Below are positions 17,045-25,796 of a stretch of DNA of 58,335 nt, piece by piece; the stretch's first letter is position 1, and the number at the start of each line of letters is the position of its first letter. The notes below the pieces were generated by a model, which worked only from the letters and a program-made list of their open reading frames with translations, ran no database searches and was not told the origin of the DNA. This stretch comes from Cryobacterium sp. Y57 (GTDB lineage: Bacteria; Actinomycetota; Actinomycetes; Actinomycetales; Microbacteriaceae): assembly GCF_002929505.1 (NCBI RefSeq), contig NZ_PJJL01000053.1, positions 1 through 58,335 on the forward strand, in the 5' to 3' direction. The position numbers were made by a program, and so were the translations under genes.

Positions 17045-17689
17045 GTGGTAGCCAGTCAAGTGCATCTCGTGCGTCACGGTGAGGTTTTCAACCCCGAACG
17101 CGTGCTCTACGGACGGTTGCCGCAGTACCGACTCTCCGAGCGGGGCGTGCTTATGGCTGCTGCTGCCGCGGAGGAATTAGTGGAACGTGGCCGCGCGGTC
17201 GTGCGCGTCGTCGCTTCGCCCCTGCAACGTGCGCAAGAATCAGCCGCGCCGATCGCCGCAGCCTTCGCGCTTTCGATCGACACCGATGAACGTATCATCG
17301 AACCGACGAATGCCTTCGAGGGCAAACGGATGCGTGGCCCCGACGGCGCGCTGCGCGACCTCCGCAACTGGCCGGCCCTGATCAACCCAATAAAGCCGAG
17401 TTGGGGAGAACCCTTCCGTTCAATCTCCGCCCGCATGCTCGCAGCGATCGACGACGCCTGGAACTCGGTCGATGAGGGTGACGTCGTGCTGGTCAGCCAC
17501 CAGCTGCCGATCTGGATGGTGCATCGAGCCCTGGCTTATGAACGCCTCGCCCACGACCCGCGCAAACGCCGGTGCGACCTGTCGAGTATCACCACCCTGT
17601 GCTGGCACGGCGATCATTTCGCCGAAACCGCCTACGTCAGCCCGGCGCTGGCACTTCTTGACCCAAGCAACGATGTGGGTGCCGTATGA
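17045..17689 (+). CDS. Histidine phosphatase family protein
   Basis: This 214-residue protein has the phosphoglycerate-mutase-like motif VRHGE at 9-13, with His11 as the phospho-acceptor. A second arginine (SPLQRAQES) and a later His (VSHQLPIW) complete the site. The substrate is unknown. Its stop overlaps the resA start by 4 bp, making it the first gene of the cytochrome c system II operon in this organism. Confidence 0.88.
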   Translation: MVASQVHLVRHGEVFNPERVLYGRLPQYRLSERGVLMAAAAAEELVERGRAVVRVVASPLQRAQESAAPIAAAFALSIDTDERIIEPTNAFEGKRMRGPDGALRDLRNWPALINPIKPSWGEPFRSISARMLAAIDDAWNSVDEGDVVLVSHQLPIWMVHRALAYERLAHDPRKRRCDLSSITTLCWHGDHFAETAYVSPALALLDPSNDVGAV

Positions 17690-18312
17690 ACCGCCAGCGT
17701 GTGAACCAACGCCGCCGCCTCGGCCCCCTGCTGGCCGGGCTGGCCGCCGGTGCCTTGTTGCTCTCGGGTTGCTCCGCTGACCCGCTCGCGGATCAGTACC
17801 GGGAAGGCTCGAACAAGGGTTTCATCGCCGGAGACGGAAGCGTCACCGAGATTGCCGTCGCCGATCGCGGTGACGCCATTGACTTCTCCGGCGTGACCGA
17901 GACGGGCGAGCCGGTCACGAGCGCCGACACGCTCGGTGAAGTTCTCGTGGTCAACTTTTGGTACGCGAGCTGTGCACCGTGCCGCGCCGAGGCATCCGAC
18001 CTACAGGCCCTCAACGCGAAGTTTGAAAACAAGGGCGCGAGTTTTCTCGGTGTCAATGTGCGGGACCAGGCCCCAAACGCCATCGCGTTCAACGAGACCT
18101 ACAGCGTGACCTACCCCTCGGTGCTCGACGTTGATACCGGCGCCATGCAACTCGCGTTCAGCGGCAGTATTCCGCCGAATGCGGTGCCGACCACCCTGGT
18201 GCTCGACGCCGAAGGGCGGATCGCGGCGCGCATTCTGGGCCAGGTCACCTCACCGTCCATTCTGGAGACCCTGATTCGGGACACGATCGCGGAGACTGGC
18301 ACGACCGAGTGA
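17686..18312 (+). CDS. resA: Thioredoxin-like lipoprotein for cytochrome c maturation (ResA/TlpA type)
   Basis: This 208-residue protein has a lipoprotein signal with lipobox LLSGC (Cys29 after a basic N-terminus). The extracytoplasmic thioredoxin fold has the redox motif C96-AP-C99 (FWYASCAPCR). ResA keeps apocytochrome c cysteines reduced before heme attachment, receiving electrons from CcdA. It overlaps both neighbours by 4 bp. Confidence 0.9.
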   Translation: MNRQRVNQRRRLGPLLAGLAAGALLLSGCSADPLADQYREGSNKGFIAGDGSVTEIAVADRGDAIDFSGVTETGEPVTSADTLGEVLVVNFWYASCAPCRAEASDLQALNAKFENKGASFLGVNVRDQAPNAIAFNETYSVTYPSVLDVDTGAMQLAFSGSIPPNAVPTTLVLDAEGRIAARILGQVTSPSILETLIRDTIAETGTTE

Positions 18313-19070
18313 ACAATCCCTTTGGAGAGATCGTCTTCAGCGGCCAGCTACTCTTCGCTATCCCCATCGCACTCCTCGCCGGCCTCGTTTCGTTCGCCTC
18401 ACCGTGTATCCTGCCGCTCGTTCCCGGTTACCTCGCCTACATCGGCGGCTTCGCGGACGGACGCACCGGCGCCTCCCAGCGTCATCGTCGCGGCCGCACC
18501 CGGCTCCTGGCCGGGGTTGGCCTGTTCGTGCTCGGCTTCACCGTGGTGTTCGTGCTCACCGGTGTGGTCTTCGGTGCCGCCGGATTTTGGCTCAACTCCT
18601 ACCGCGACCTGATCACGCGCCTCGCTGGCGTGGTGGTCATCCTGCTGGGTTTGGTCTTCGTCGGCCAGTTCGGTGCCATGCAACGCACGATCAAGACCAA
18701 CTGGCGTCCCAAAATGGGTCTCGCCGGCGCCCCCGTTCTCGGTGCGGTTTTCGCGGTGGGCTGGACGCCGTGCACCGGGCCCACGCTCACGGCCATCAAC
18801 TCGCTCAGTCTCGGCACCGGGTCGCCTTGGCAGGGCGGGCTGCTCGCCCTTTTCTACTCTCTCGGCCTCGGAATTCCCTTCCTCCTGATTGCTCTCGGCC
18901 TCAACTGGGCCACCGGATCGGTCGCATTCCTCAAACGGCATATTCGTGCCATCAACCTGTTCGGCGGTGTTCTGCTCGTCGTCATCGGAGTACTCATGGT
19001 GAGTGGCATCTGGAACGCCTGGCTCCTCGATTTGCAAGGGGTGATTGGCAACTTTGTCCCGGCCATCTGA
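18309..19070 (+). CDS. ccdA: Cytochrome c biogenesis protein CcdA
   Basis: This 253-residue membrane protein has six TM segments. The two redox cysteines that pass electrons across the membrane are in SFASPCILPLVPGYL and in GWTPCTGPTL. It serves the ResA-like thioredoxin encoded just upstream. The start is GTG 18309, overlapping the resA stop. Confidence 0.93.
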   Translation: MNNPFGEIVFSGQLLFAIPIALLAGLVSFASPCILPLVPGYLAYIGGFADGRTGASQRHRRGRTRLLAGVGLFVLGFTVVFVLTGVVFGAAGFWLNSYRDLITRLAGVVVILLGLVFVGQFGAMQRTIKTNWRPKMGLAGAPVLGAVFAVGWTPCTGPTLTAINSLSLGTGSPWQGGLLALFYSLGLGIPFLLIALGLNWATGSVAFLKRHIRAINLFGGVLLVVIGVLMVSGIWNAWLLDLQGVIGNFVPAI

Positions 19071-20730
19071 CCACTACGATTCCCGCCGCGAGGCGCCGCA
19101 GACCGGTGTCGTGCAGCCCAAGCTCGGCCTGACCGGCTGGCTGCGTTGGTTCTGGCGTCAGCTCACGAGCATGCGAACGGCCCTCTTTCTGCTGCTCATG
19201 CTCGCGATCGCGTCCATTCCGGGCTCACTCGTGCCGCAACGAACGAGCGACCCGAACGGGGTCACCCAGTACTTCACCGACCACCCCGACCTGGCGCCGA
19301 TTCTCGATAAAGTGCAGGCCTTCGACGTCTACACCTCGGCCTGGTTCTCGTCGATCTACCTGCTCCTGTTCATCTCGCTCATCGGCTGCGTCATTCCGCG
19401 CACCAAGCATCACTTCCAGGCCCTGCGCGCTAAACCGCCGACCACGCCGGCTCGCCTCGGACGCCTGTTTGGTTTCACCACACAAGACGCGCCGCCGCAC
19501 TCGGATGCCCGCGCCGCCATCACGCACGCCCGCACCGTCCTGAAATCCAGCGGCTACCGCGTCGCGCGCTTTGATTCCGACACCGAGTCATCCGTTTCGG
19601 CCGAGCGTGGCTACCTGCGGGAGACCGGCAACCTTGTCTTTCACGCTGCGCTTGTGGGAATTCTCGTGACCGTTGGATTTGGCGGCGGCTACGGCTTCGC
19701 CGGCCAGCGCGTGCTGGTCGAAGGGCAGACCTTCGTGAACACGCTGCTCGCCTACGACTCCTTCAATCCGGGACGATTCTTCGACGACACCACTCTCGAC
19801 CCCTACACGCTGAGCCTGGATGACTTCTCGGTCTCCTACGAACAACGGAACCTGCAGGCCTACGGCCAGCCGATCGACTTCACCGCCGACGTGACCGTCA
19901 CGCCCAAGGGCGAGGCGGCTGAGCCCGGCGCCGTCAAGGTCAACGGACCGCTACGCACCAACGGCACGAGCATCTACCTGCTCGGCAACGGGTACGCACC
20001 GACCATTCAGGTGACGGCACCCGACGGTACCGTTGTCTTTTCAGACTCGGTGCCATTTCTGCCGCAGGACGCCAACCTCACCTCGCTCGGTATTGTGAAA
20101 GTGCCCGACGGACTGGCCGAGCAGCTCGGCATGATCGGCTTCTTCTATCCCACTCAGGACAAAGCGGCCTCCGGCGCGAACTTCTCCAGCTACCCCGACC
20201 TCGAATACCCGCTGCTCACTCTGAATGTCTATACCGGTGACCTCGGTCTCAATGCCGGAGTGCCGACATCCGTCTATTCGCTGGTCACCGATACCCTGAC
20301 CCAGCAGACCGGCGGTAAGACCGGCGTTGCCTCGATCGAGCTGAAGCCGGGTGCATCGGCCGAGCTGCCGGGCGGCCTCGGCACCGTCAGCTTCATCGAC
20401 AACAATCCGGCCGCCTCGGCGGCGGGCGATTTCACCCAGTCGGTTCCGCGTTTTGCGAGCTTTGACATTCATCACGACCCCACACAGATCTGGCTGATCT
20501 CCTTCTCCATGCTCGTACTGTTCGGCCTGTTCACCGGGCTGCTCGTGCCGCGTCGCCGTGTTTGGGTGAAAGCAACGACCCGAGCCGACGGAACCGTGCA
20601 CCTCGAATACGCGGGCCTGGCCCGTGGTGACGACCCGGCCCTCGAGGCCGCCGTCAGCGCGGTGGCCGCGCGTCATCTCAAGCTGTTGAAGACCCACCAA
20701 ACCGTCGTCGCCACCCCCGAATCGACTTAG
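19054..20730 (+). CDS. resB: Cytochrome c biogenesis protein ResB (Ccs1)
   Basis: This is the membrane component of the system II heme lyase, about 558 residues, with N-terminal TM helices (residues about 30-55 and 80-100), a third near 190, a large extracytoplasmic domain and a last TM near 480-500. A TTG at 19054 (SRPSDHYDSRR) matches the usual N-terminus of the family; TTG 19045 is also possible. Both overlap the ccdA end. Conserved histidines in SFDIHHDPTQIW near the last TM fit the heme channel. Confidence 0.9.
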   Translation: MSRPSDHYDSRREAPQTGVVQPKLGLTGWLRWFWRQLTSMRTALFLLLMLAIASIPGSLVPQRTSDPNGVTQYFTDHPDLAPILDKVQAFDVYTSAWFSSIYLLLFISLIGCVIPRTKHHFQALRAKPPTTPARLGRLFGFTTQDAPPHSDARAAITHARTVLKSSGYRVARFDSDTESSVSAERGYLRETGNLVFHAALVGILVTVGFGGGYGFAGQRVLVEGQTFVNTLLAYDSFNPGRFFDDTTLDPYTLSLDDFSVSYEQRNLQAYGQPIDFTADVTVTPKGEAAEPGAVKVNGPLRTNGTSIYLLGNGYAPTIQVTAPDGTVVFSDSVPFLPQDANLTSLGIVKVPDGLAEQLGMIGFFYPTQDKAASGANFSSYPDLEYPLLTLNVYTGDLGLNAGVPTSVYSLVTDTLTQQTGGKTGVASIELKPGASAELPGGLGTVSFIDNNPAASAAGDFTQSVPRFASFDIHHDPTQIWLISFSMLVLFGLFTGLLVPRRRVWVKATTRADGTVHLEYAGLARGDDPALEAAVSAVAARHLKLLKTHQTVVATPEST

Positions 20731-20739
20731 GATTGCACC

Positions 20740-21798
20740 GTGAATCTGACTGACTCCGCACTGCTCAACTCGTACTCGCTCTACGCGCTGTATTCGGCAA
20801 TGGCCATCTACGCCTTCGCTTTCATTGCTTTCGCAGTCGACCTCGCGCGTCGTTCGAGCGCTGTGGGGGCGATTGAAGCCGCTGACCTGGTCGAAACGGA
20901 TGCTGCCTCCTCGGCCGGGTTTGCCGCGTCCGCCGGCAGTACCGTCACCCTGAAGCGACCCGTGCTGTCGCGCATCAGCGCCCGCATGGACGACGACGCG
21001 GCGCTCCCGTACGGCCGCTCGTCGAGCCTGCGCGTGGGAGTTGCACTCACCGTACTGGGCTGGGCGTTGCACCTCGCGGCTACCATCATGCGCGGCTTCG
21101 CAGCCGACCGGGTGCCGTGGGCGAACATGTACGAGTTCGCACTGACGGGCACGCTGCTCATCATGACGGTGTTCCTGGTCGTGCTGATCCGCGCCGACCT
21201 GCGTTTTCTCGGCACCTTCGTCACCGGTCTCGTGCTGGTACTGCTCGGCGTGGCGGCCCTGCAGTTCTATGTGGAGGTTGCTCCACTGCCGCCGGCACTG
21301 CAGTCGGCCTGGCTGGTCATCCACGTCTTCGTCGCGTCGTTGGCCACCGGCATGTTCGCGCTGGGCTTCGCGCTGTCGACCGTGCAACTGCTGCAGTTCC
21401 GGCGCGAGAACAGAACACTCGAGGCCGCCGCACCGCGTTCGGCCCTAGCACCCGGTCAGCGCCTGCGCTTTCTGGCCACCTTGCCGTCGTCGGCGACACT
21501 GGAAAACCTGGCCTACCGCATCAACATCATCGGCTTCATTCTGTGGACCTTCACCCTCATGGCGGGTTCGATCTGGGCCGAACAGGCCTGGGGACGTTAC
21601 TGGGGCTGGGACACCAAAGAGGTGTGGACCTTCATCATCTGGGTCATCTATGCCGGTTACATCCACGCCCGCGCAACCCGTGGCTGGCGCGGGTCGCGTT
21701 CGGCCTGGCTGGCGATCATCGGTTTTTCCGCGGTCATGTTCAACTTCGGCATCGTCAACGTGTTCTTCAAGGGCCTGCACGCTTACTCGGGCCTGTAG
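20740..21798 (+). CDS. ccsB: Cytochrome c biogenesis protein CcsA/CcsB, heme handling
   Basis: The 352-residue multi-pass protein carries the tryptophan-rich WWD-type motif WGRYWGWDTKEVWTFIIW near residue 285, which binds heme on the outer face. Flanking histidines (VIHVFVAS and IHARATRGW) are the likely ligands. With ResB it exports heme and attaches it to apocytochrome c. It starts at GTG 20740, 9 bp after resB. Confidence 0.93.
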   Translation: MNLTDSALLNSYSLYALYSAMAIYAFAFIAFAVDLARRSSAVGAIEAADLVETDAASSAGFAASAGSTVTLKRPVLSRISARMDDDAALPYGRSSSLRVGVALTVLGWALHLAATIMRGFAADRVPWANMYEFALTGTLLIMTVFLVVLIRADLRFLGTFVTGLVLVLLGVAALQFYVEVAPLPPALQSAWLVIHVFVASLATGMFALGFALSTVQLLQFRRENRTLEAAAPRSALAPGQRLRFLATLPSSATLENLAYRINIIGFILWTFTLMAGSIWAEQAWGRYWGWDTKEVWTFIIWVIYAGYIHARATRGWRGSRSAWLAIIGFSAVMFNFGIVNVFFKGLHAYSGL

Positions 21799-21812
21799 CC
21801 CTCCGTGTGCCG

Positions 21813-22796
21813 CTACTCAGCGGCCACCAGCGCATGCGAGCGCGCGAGGCGCGCGAGCCACCAGTCGCGACGCTCAGGACTAGCAGCATGCTGGTCGAGG
21901 AGAGCAGCGTCTGGCACGACTCGGCGCACCGGGATGGCCCCCGCGACCGGGAGCAGCGGATTGTCCGTGACATCCTCGGCGAGCAGTGAGGCGGTGCCGA
22001 GACCACAGTCGAAGTACAGTCCAGGAACAGATGCCGCGAGGTGTGCGCCCATCGAGAGCCCGATCGACGTATCGAGGGCGCTGGAGACCACGACAGGCAG
22101 CCCGGTCTGACCGATGATCGATAGTGCGGCGCGAATGCCCCCAAGTGGCTGCGCCTTGATGACGAGAATGTCGGCGGCGCCGGCCCGCGCCACGGCGAGC
22201 GGGTCGCCGCTCTTGCGCACGCTCTCGTCGGCGGCGATCGGTACGCTCAGGTAGGTGGTGCGCTGGCGAATCTCGGCCAGTTCAGGCACGCTCATGCACG
22301 GCTGTTCGACGTATTCCAGGTCGAAAGCGCTCAGTGCGTGAATGGCGTGTTCGGCTTCGTCCACGTTCCACAGGCCGTTCGCATCGATGCGGATACGACC
22401 CTCCGGACCGAGTACGCGACGCACCTCGGCCACCCGGGCGACATCATCGGCCAGGGTTTGATCCGGGCTGGCGACCTTGACTTTCGCCGTGCGACAACCG
22501 GGAAAACGTGCAAGCACTTCGGCGACCTTGTCCGCTGGCACGGCCGGTACAGTGGCGTTGACTGGAATGCTCGTGCGCAGCGCGTGCGGCGTGCTCTGCC
22601 AACCGAAATCGATCCCGGCGCGCAACCAGTTGGCGGCCTCCGCATCATCGTATTCCACGAACGGGGAGAACTCAGTCCAGCCCTCAGGGCCTTCCAGCAG
22701 CAGTGCTTCCCGAATGTCCAGCCCGCGAAACCGGTCGAACAATTTTAGGGAGACGACGTGCGCGGAACCGAGTAACTCATCCAGTGAGGGCATCAT
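21813..22796 (-). CDS. menC: o-Succinylbenzoate synthase
   Basis: This 327-residue enolase-superfamily enzyme of menaquinone synthesis dehydrates SHCHC to OSB. Catalytic residues are visible: K105/K107 in TAKVKVA, metal ligands D138 (RIDANG), E164 (YVEQP) and D190 (AADES), and the base K214 (VIKAQP). It starts at ATG 22796, with ATG 22793 as alternative. It is transcribed away from the other men genes and converges with the cytochrome c operon. Confidence 0.94.
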   Translation of the reverse strand: MMPSLDELLGSAHVVSLKLFDRFRGLDIREALLLEGPEGWTEFSPFVEYDDAEAANWLRAGIDFGWQSTPHALRTSIPVNATVPAVPADKVAEVLARFPGCRTAKVKVASPDQTLADDVARVAEVRRVLGPEGRIRIDANGLWNVDEAEHAIHALSAFDLEYVEQPCMSVPELAEIRQRTTYLSVPIAADESVRKSGDPLAVARAGAADILVIKAQPLGGIRAALSIIGQTGLPVVVSSALDTSIGLSMGAHLAASVPGLYFDCGLGTASLLAEDVTDNPLLPVAGAIPVRRVVPDAALLDQHAASPERRDWWLARLARSHALVAAE

Positions 22797-22872
22797 GAAA
22801 CCAGTGTGTCAGTCTCCGACTGGGTAGACGGCCAGAGACTCCTGCATCCCACCCACACAGCTCGCCGCCATT

Positions 22873-22902
22873 GATCTTGATCTCGATCTCGATCTGGATC
22901 GA
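22873..22902. repeat. Short tandem GATCTn hexamers
   Basis: Four near-identical hexamers GATCTT/GATCTC/GATCTC/GATCTG plus a partial copy lie between menC and the DUF7882-like gene. It looks like simple-sequence DNA with no assigned role. Confidence 0.6.
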
Positions 22903-22961
22903 TTCGATGGAACGGTCGCTAGGCGAACATGATTTCACGTCGTAAACGGTGTCGATGCGGC

Positions 22962-23297
22962 TTATGGCTCGTCCTTCAAAACGCTCGGCTGCACTGCCGG
23001 GGAGCTGGTTTCGGGAACGATGTGCAGCCCACCGGAGGAATTTGCCGTCGCCATGAGTGCTTCGATCCACTCGCGGTTGAGCGTGGGTGCACGGCTGCCG
23101 AAATACTTATAGGCGATGGGGATTCCGGGGTGGAGCCAAATCGTGATGCGTCCGTCGCTGGCCTGCGGCTCATCGCGCCAGGTGAAGTAGAACGATTCCC
23201 CCCGACGCAGCTTGGCACCGATCACGACCTGAATATGGGCGAGCACGCGATCGTCGAAGTCTGCGGTAAGGGTCGAGTCGTAGGTTAATTTTCCCAT
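22962..23297 (-). CDS. Small DUF7882-like protein typical of Microbacteriaceae
   Basis: The 111-residue protein begins MGKLTYDSTLTADFDDRVLAHIQVV and continues with GAKLRRGESFYFTW and WLHPGIPIAYKYFGSRAP, given here as short blocks. This pattern is known to me from a family found mainly in Microbacteriaceae, sometimes mislabelled as DNA ligase. It has no catalytic motif, signal peptide or TM segment. CAGGAG lies before the ATG. Function unknown. Confidence 0.75.
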   Translation of the reverse strand: MGKLTYDSTLTADFDDRVLAHIQVVIGAKLRRGESFYFTWRDEPQASDGRITIWLHPGIPIAYKYFGSRAPTLNREWIEALMATANSSGGLHIVPETSSPAVQPSVLKDEP

Positions 23298-23336
23298 GTC
23301 GCGCTCCTGCTGGCGTGCAATCGATACGGTCGGCGT

Positions 23337-24320
23337 TTAGTCCCGTAGATAATGCTCCAACCGTGGCACGTGCAGCAGGGCGAGGGCACGCTTCTCAATC
23401 TGGCGCACTCGTTCCCGGGTGACGCCCTCAGTGTGGGCGATCTGGTCCAGGGTGCGCGGTTCGTTACCGTCGAGGCCGAACCTGGCTCGCAAAATGGAAC
23501 GTTCCCGTGGTGGCAGCGTGTCGAGAAAATAGCGGATGTCTGCCGCTCGCAGCGTCAGCGTGGCGTGTTCGTCGGGTTGGGGGAGGTCGTCATCAATAAT
23601 CAGTTCCGCCATATCGCCAGCGCCATCACCGACCGGAGTGTGCAGAGAGATCGGCTCGTTGTCGTACTGCAAGAGGCGCAGCACATCGCGCACGGGAAGC
23701 TGGGCGGCTTCGCCGATTTCACGTGCCGTGGGGTCACGGTCGAGCACGCTGGTCAAATCGCGACGGATCCGCTTGATTTTATTGAGCTTCTCGGCGGTGT
23801 GTACCGGAATGCGGATCATGCGGGATTTATCGGCCATGCCGCGGTGGATTGCCTGGCGAATCCACCACGTGGCGTAGGTGGAGAATTTGTAGCCGGTCAT
23901 GAAGTCGTACTTTTCGACGGCACGAACGAGCCCCATGTTGCCGTCTTGCACGAGGTCCATAATGGGCACTCCGCGGCCGGAATAGTGCTTGGCGATGCTC
24001 ACGACCAAACGCAGGTTGGCCTCGATGAACTGATTCTTGGCGCGGCGCCCGTCGTGCACAAGCCAGGAGAGTTCGCGCTCGTCGGTCGAGTCACGAGTAC
24101 CGGCACCGTCGCCCTGGAGCAGCCTGGCCTCGGCGAAGAGTCCGACCTCGATGCGTCGCGCCAAATCAACTTCCTGCTCGGCGTTGAGTAAGGTCCCCTT
24201 GCCGATGCGGCGCAGATAGTCGCCGAAAGCATCCGTCGATGCGGCGGCGTAGTTGCCCGGCGAGGCCGATCGGCGTGGCGACGCGGGGGTCGCTCGTGAT
24301 TCCTGAGCGGTGGTAGTCAT
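23337..24320 (-). CDS. RNA polymerase sigma factor, group 2 of the sigma-70 family
   Basis: This 327-residue protein has region 1.2 (DAFGDYLRRIGKGTLLNAEQEVDLARRI as blocks), region 2 (NLRLVVSIAKHYSGRGVPIMDL, then STYATWWIRQAIHRGMADKS), region 3 (RIPVHTAEKLNKI) and region 4.2 (LDQIAHTEGVTRERVRQIEKR). It lacks the long N-terminal acidic part of primary RpoD, so it is a SigB/HrdD-like alternative sigma factor. ATG 24320 is the start; the frame extends far upstream but that part is the shadow of menE. An about 200-nt upstream region holds its promoter. Confidence 0.93.
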   Translation of the reverse strand: MTTTAQESRATPASPRRSASPGNYAAASTDAFGDYLRRIGKGTLLNAEQEVDLARRIEVGLFAEARLLQGDGAGTRDSTDERELSWLVHDGRRAKNQFIEANLRLVVSIAKHYSGRGVPIMDLVQDGNMGLVRAVEKYDFMTGYKFSTYATWWIRQAIHRGMADKSRMIRIPVHTAEKLNKIKRIRRDLTSVLDRDPTAREIGEAAQLPVRDVLRLLQYDNEPISLHTPVGDGAGDMAELIIDDDLPQPDEHATLTLRAADIRYFLDTLPPRERSILRARFGLDGNEPRTLDQIAHTEGVTRERVRQIEKRALALLHVPRLEHYLRD

Positions 24321-24528
24321 CGTTATGAGCCCCCGCATGTAGTTTTCGTACCTTGCGTGATGTTCATGGCGACCTCCCCATACTTTCCAAGTCATTAGTA
24401 CACCCCCGAACGGGGTGGACGACAAGGGGTTGACTTCTTGCACATGCCACATTACCTGAGGTTTTTTCGTCTTCTCAATACCCAATCTTACGAGTTGGAA
24501 AATTCGAAAAGTCAATGCCGGCGGCGCG

Positions 24529-24534
24529 TAGGCT
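24529..24534 (+). promoter_or_regulatory. -10 TAGGCT, promoter ahead of the menE leader ORF
   Basis: The hexamer ends 6 nt before ATG 24541, the first codon of a 20-codon ORF that overlaps the menE start. Confidence 0.55.
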
Positions 24535-24540
24535 GGCACT

Positions 24541-24603
24541 ATGGGTGAACAGGTGCGCGACGTCTCGTCCGGGCGCCCGAGCGATGCGGCAGCACCGTGG
24601 TGA
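24541..24603 (+). CDS. Possible leaderless 20-codon upstream ORF for menE
   Basis: ATG 24541 opens MGEQVRDVSSGRPSDAAAPW and ends at TGA 24601-24603, which overlaps the menE GTG codons at 24597 and 24600. A TAGGCT box 6 nt upstream would make the mRNA begin at this ATG. Ribosomes finishing here could re-initiate on menE. No Shine-Dalgarno exists for menE itself. Whether the peptide matters is unknown. Confidence 0.4.
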   Translation: MGEQVRDVSSGRPSDAAAPW

Positions 24604-25796
24604 GGCCGCTGCAGGCTCTCGTGCCGGAGCATCCGCCCGCCTTTCTCGCGGCGCTGAGGGATGCACTCGCGGGCAACGGACCGGCACTGATGCCGATGCC
24701 GACGGGTGGTGAAATGGTTCTTGAAGACGTGCCGATACGGGTCGCGGTTGTGATTGAAACCTCCGGGTCGACCGGCACGCCGAAACGGGTCATGCTCGCT
24801 ACCAATGCACTGCTGGCCGGCGCCGCAGCCTCGGCTGTCGCCCTCGGCGGGACCGGACAATGGCTGCTCGCTCTACCCGTGCACTACATCGCCGGGGTGC
24901 AGGTGCTTGTGCGCTCGATCGCCGCCGAAACCAACCCGCTCGTGCTTCCACCGGGCCACTTCGATCCAGAGGACTTTCTTCGGCTAGCCGAGACCATGAC
25001 CGAGCCGCTGCGCTTCACCGCGCTGGTTCCGGTGCAGCTGGCCCGCCTGCTCGACGCAGCGGATGACCCGGCACTGCTGGCTGTGCTGCGTCGCTTCACC
25101 GCGATTCTGGTCGGCGGGCAGGCGATCAGGCCTGATCTCCTTGCTCGGGCAGCTGAATTGAACGTGCGAGTCGTGCGCACCTACGGGTCGTCGGAGACCG
25201 CTGGCGGCTGTATCTACAATGGTGTTCCAATCGGTGATACCCTCGTGCGGGTTGTCGACGGGCAGCTCGAACTATCGGGCTCCGTGCTCGCTGAGGGCTA
25301 CCTCGGCGATGAAACGCGCACCGGTGAGCGCTTTCTGGTGGAGCACGGTGTGCGCTGGTATCGCACTGGTGACCTCGGCGAAATCGACCCGATAACGGCT
25401 CGGGTCACGGTACTGGGTCGCGCCGATCACGTCATCATTTCGGGCGGCGAGAAGGTGTCACTCGATGCCGTCGAGGGCATCGTGCGGTCCTGCCCCGGTT
25501 TCGAACAGGCTGTCGTGACCGGGGCCGACGACGACGAGTGGGGGCAAGTTCCGGTCGTAGTGACCGCTGGCGACCCTGTGAACTTTTCCGACGTGGCGGC
25601 ATCCGTCGTGGCGGCGCTCGGGCGTGCAGCCCGGCCTGCACGCGTCGTGTTGGTGGCGGCGATTCCGTTACTGGCTTCGGGCAAGCCCGACCGGCTCACG
25701 CTGGCCAGTACTGCGCTGCCCAGTACTGCGCTGGCAAGTAACATGGGGGCGTGGCACAAGGAGCTCGGCCGGTCAGGCCCAAACAACAACGATTGA
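24597..25796 (+). CDS. menE: o-Succinylbenzoate-CoA ligase
   Basis: The 399-residue AMP-forming ligase activates OSB with CoA in menaquinone synthesis. It shows the P-loop TSGSTGTPK at 55-63, YGSSETAGG near 197 and TGDLGEID near 259; the C-terminal catalytic lysine region is ASGKPDR. GTG 24597 or the adjacent GTG 24600 is the start. The last about 25 residues include a 13-bp direct repeat (25706-25718 and 25721-25733), an unusual tail beyond the family's normal end. It overlaps menA by 46 bp. Confidence 0.93.
   Translation: MVRPLQALVPEHPPAFLAALRDALAGNGPALMPMPTGGEMVLEDVPIRVAVVIETSGSTGTPKRVMLATNALLAGAAASAVALGGTGQWLLALPVHYIAGVQVLVRSIAAETNPLVLPPGHFDPEDFLRLAETMTEPLRFTALVPVQLARLLDAADDPALLAVLRRFTAILVGGQAIRPDLLARAAELNVRVVRTYGSSETAGGCIYNGVPIGDTLVRVVDGQLELSGSVLAEGYLGDETRTGERFLVEHGVRWYRTGDLGEIDPITARVTVLGRADHVIISGGEKVSLDAVEGIVRSCPGFEQAVVTGADDDEWGQVPVVVTAGDPVNFSDVAASVVAALGRAARPARVVLVAAIPLLASGKPDRLTLASTALPSTALASNMGAWHKELGRSGPNNND

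Noticed and set aside
24321..24860. Long N-terminal extension of the sigma factor
   Set aside because: The extra frame is the antisense shadow of menE and its leader; MTTTAQESRA is the usual start area.
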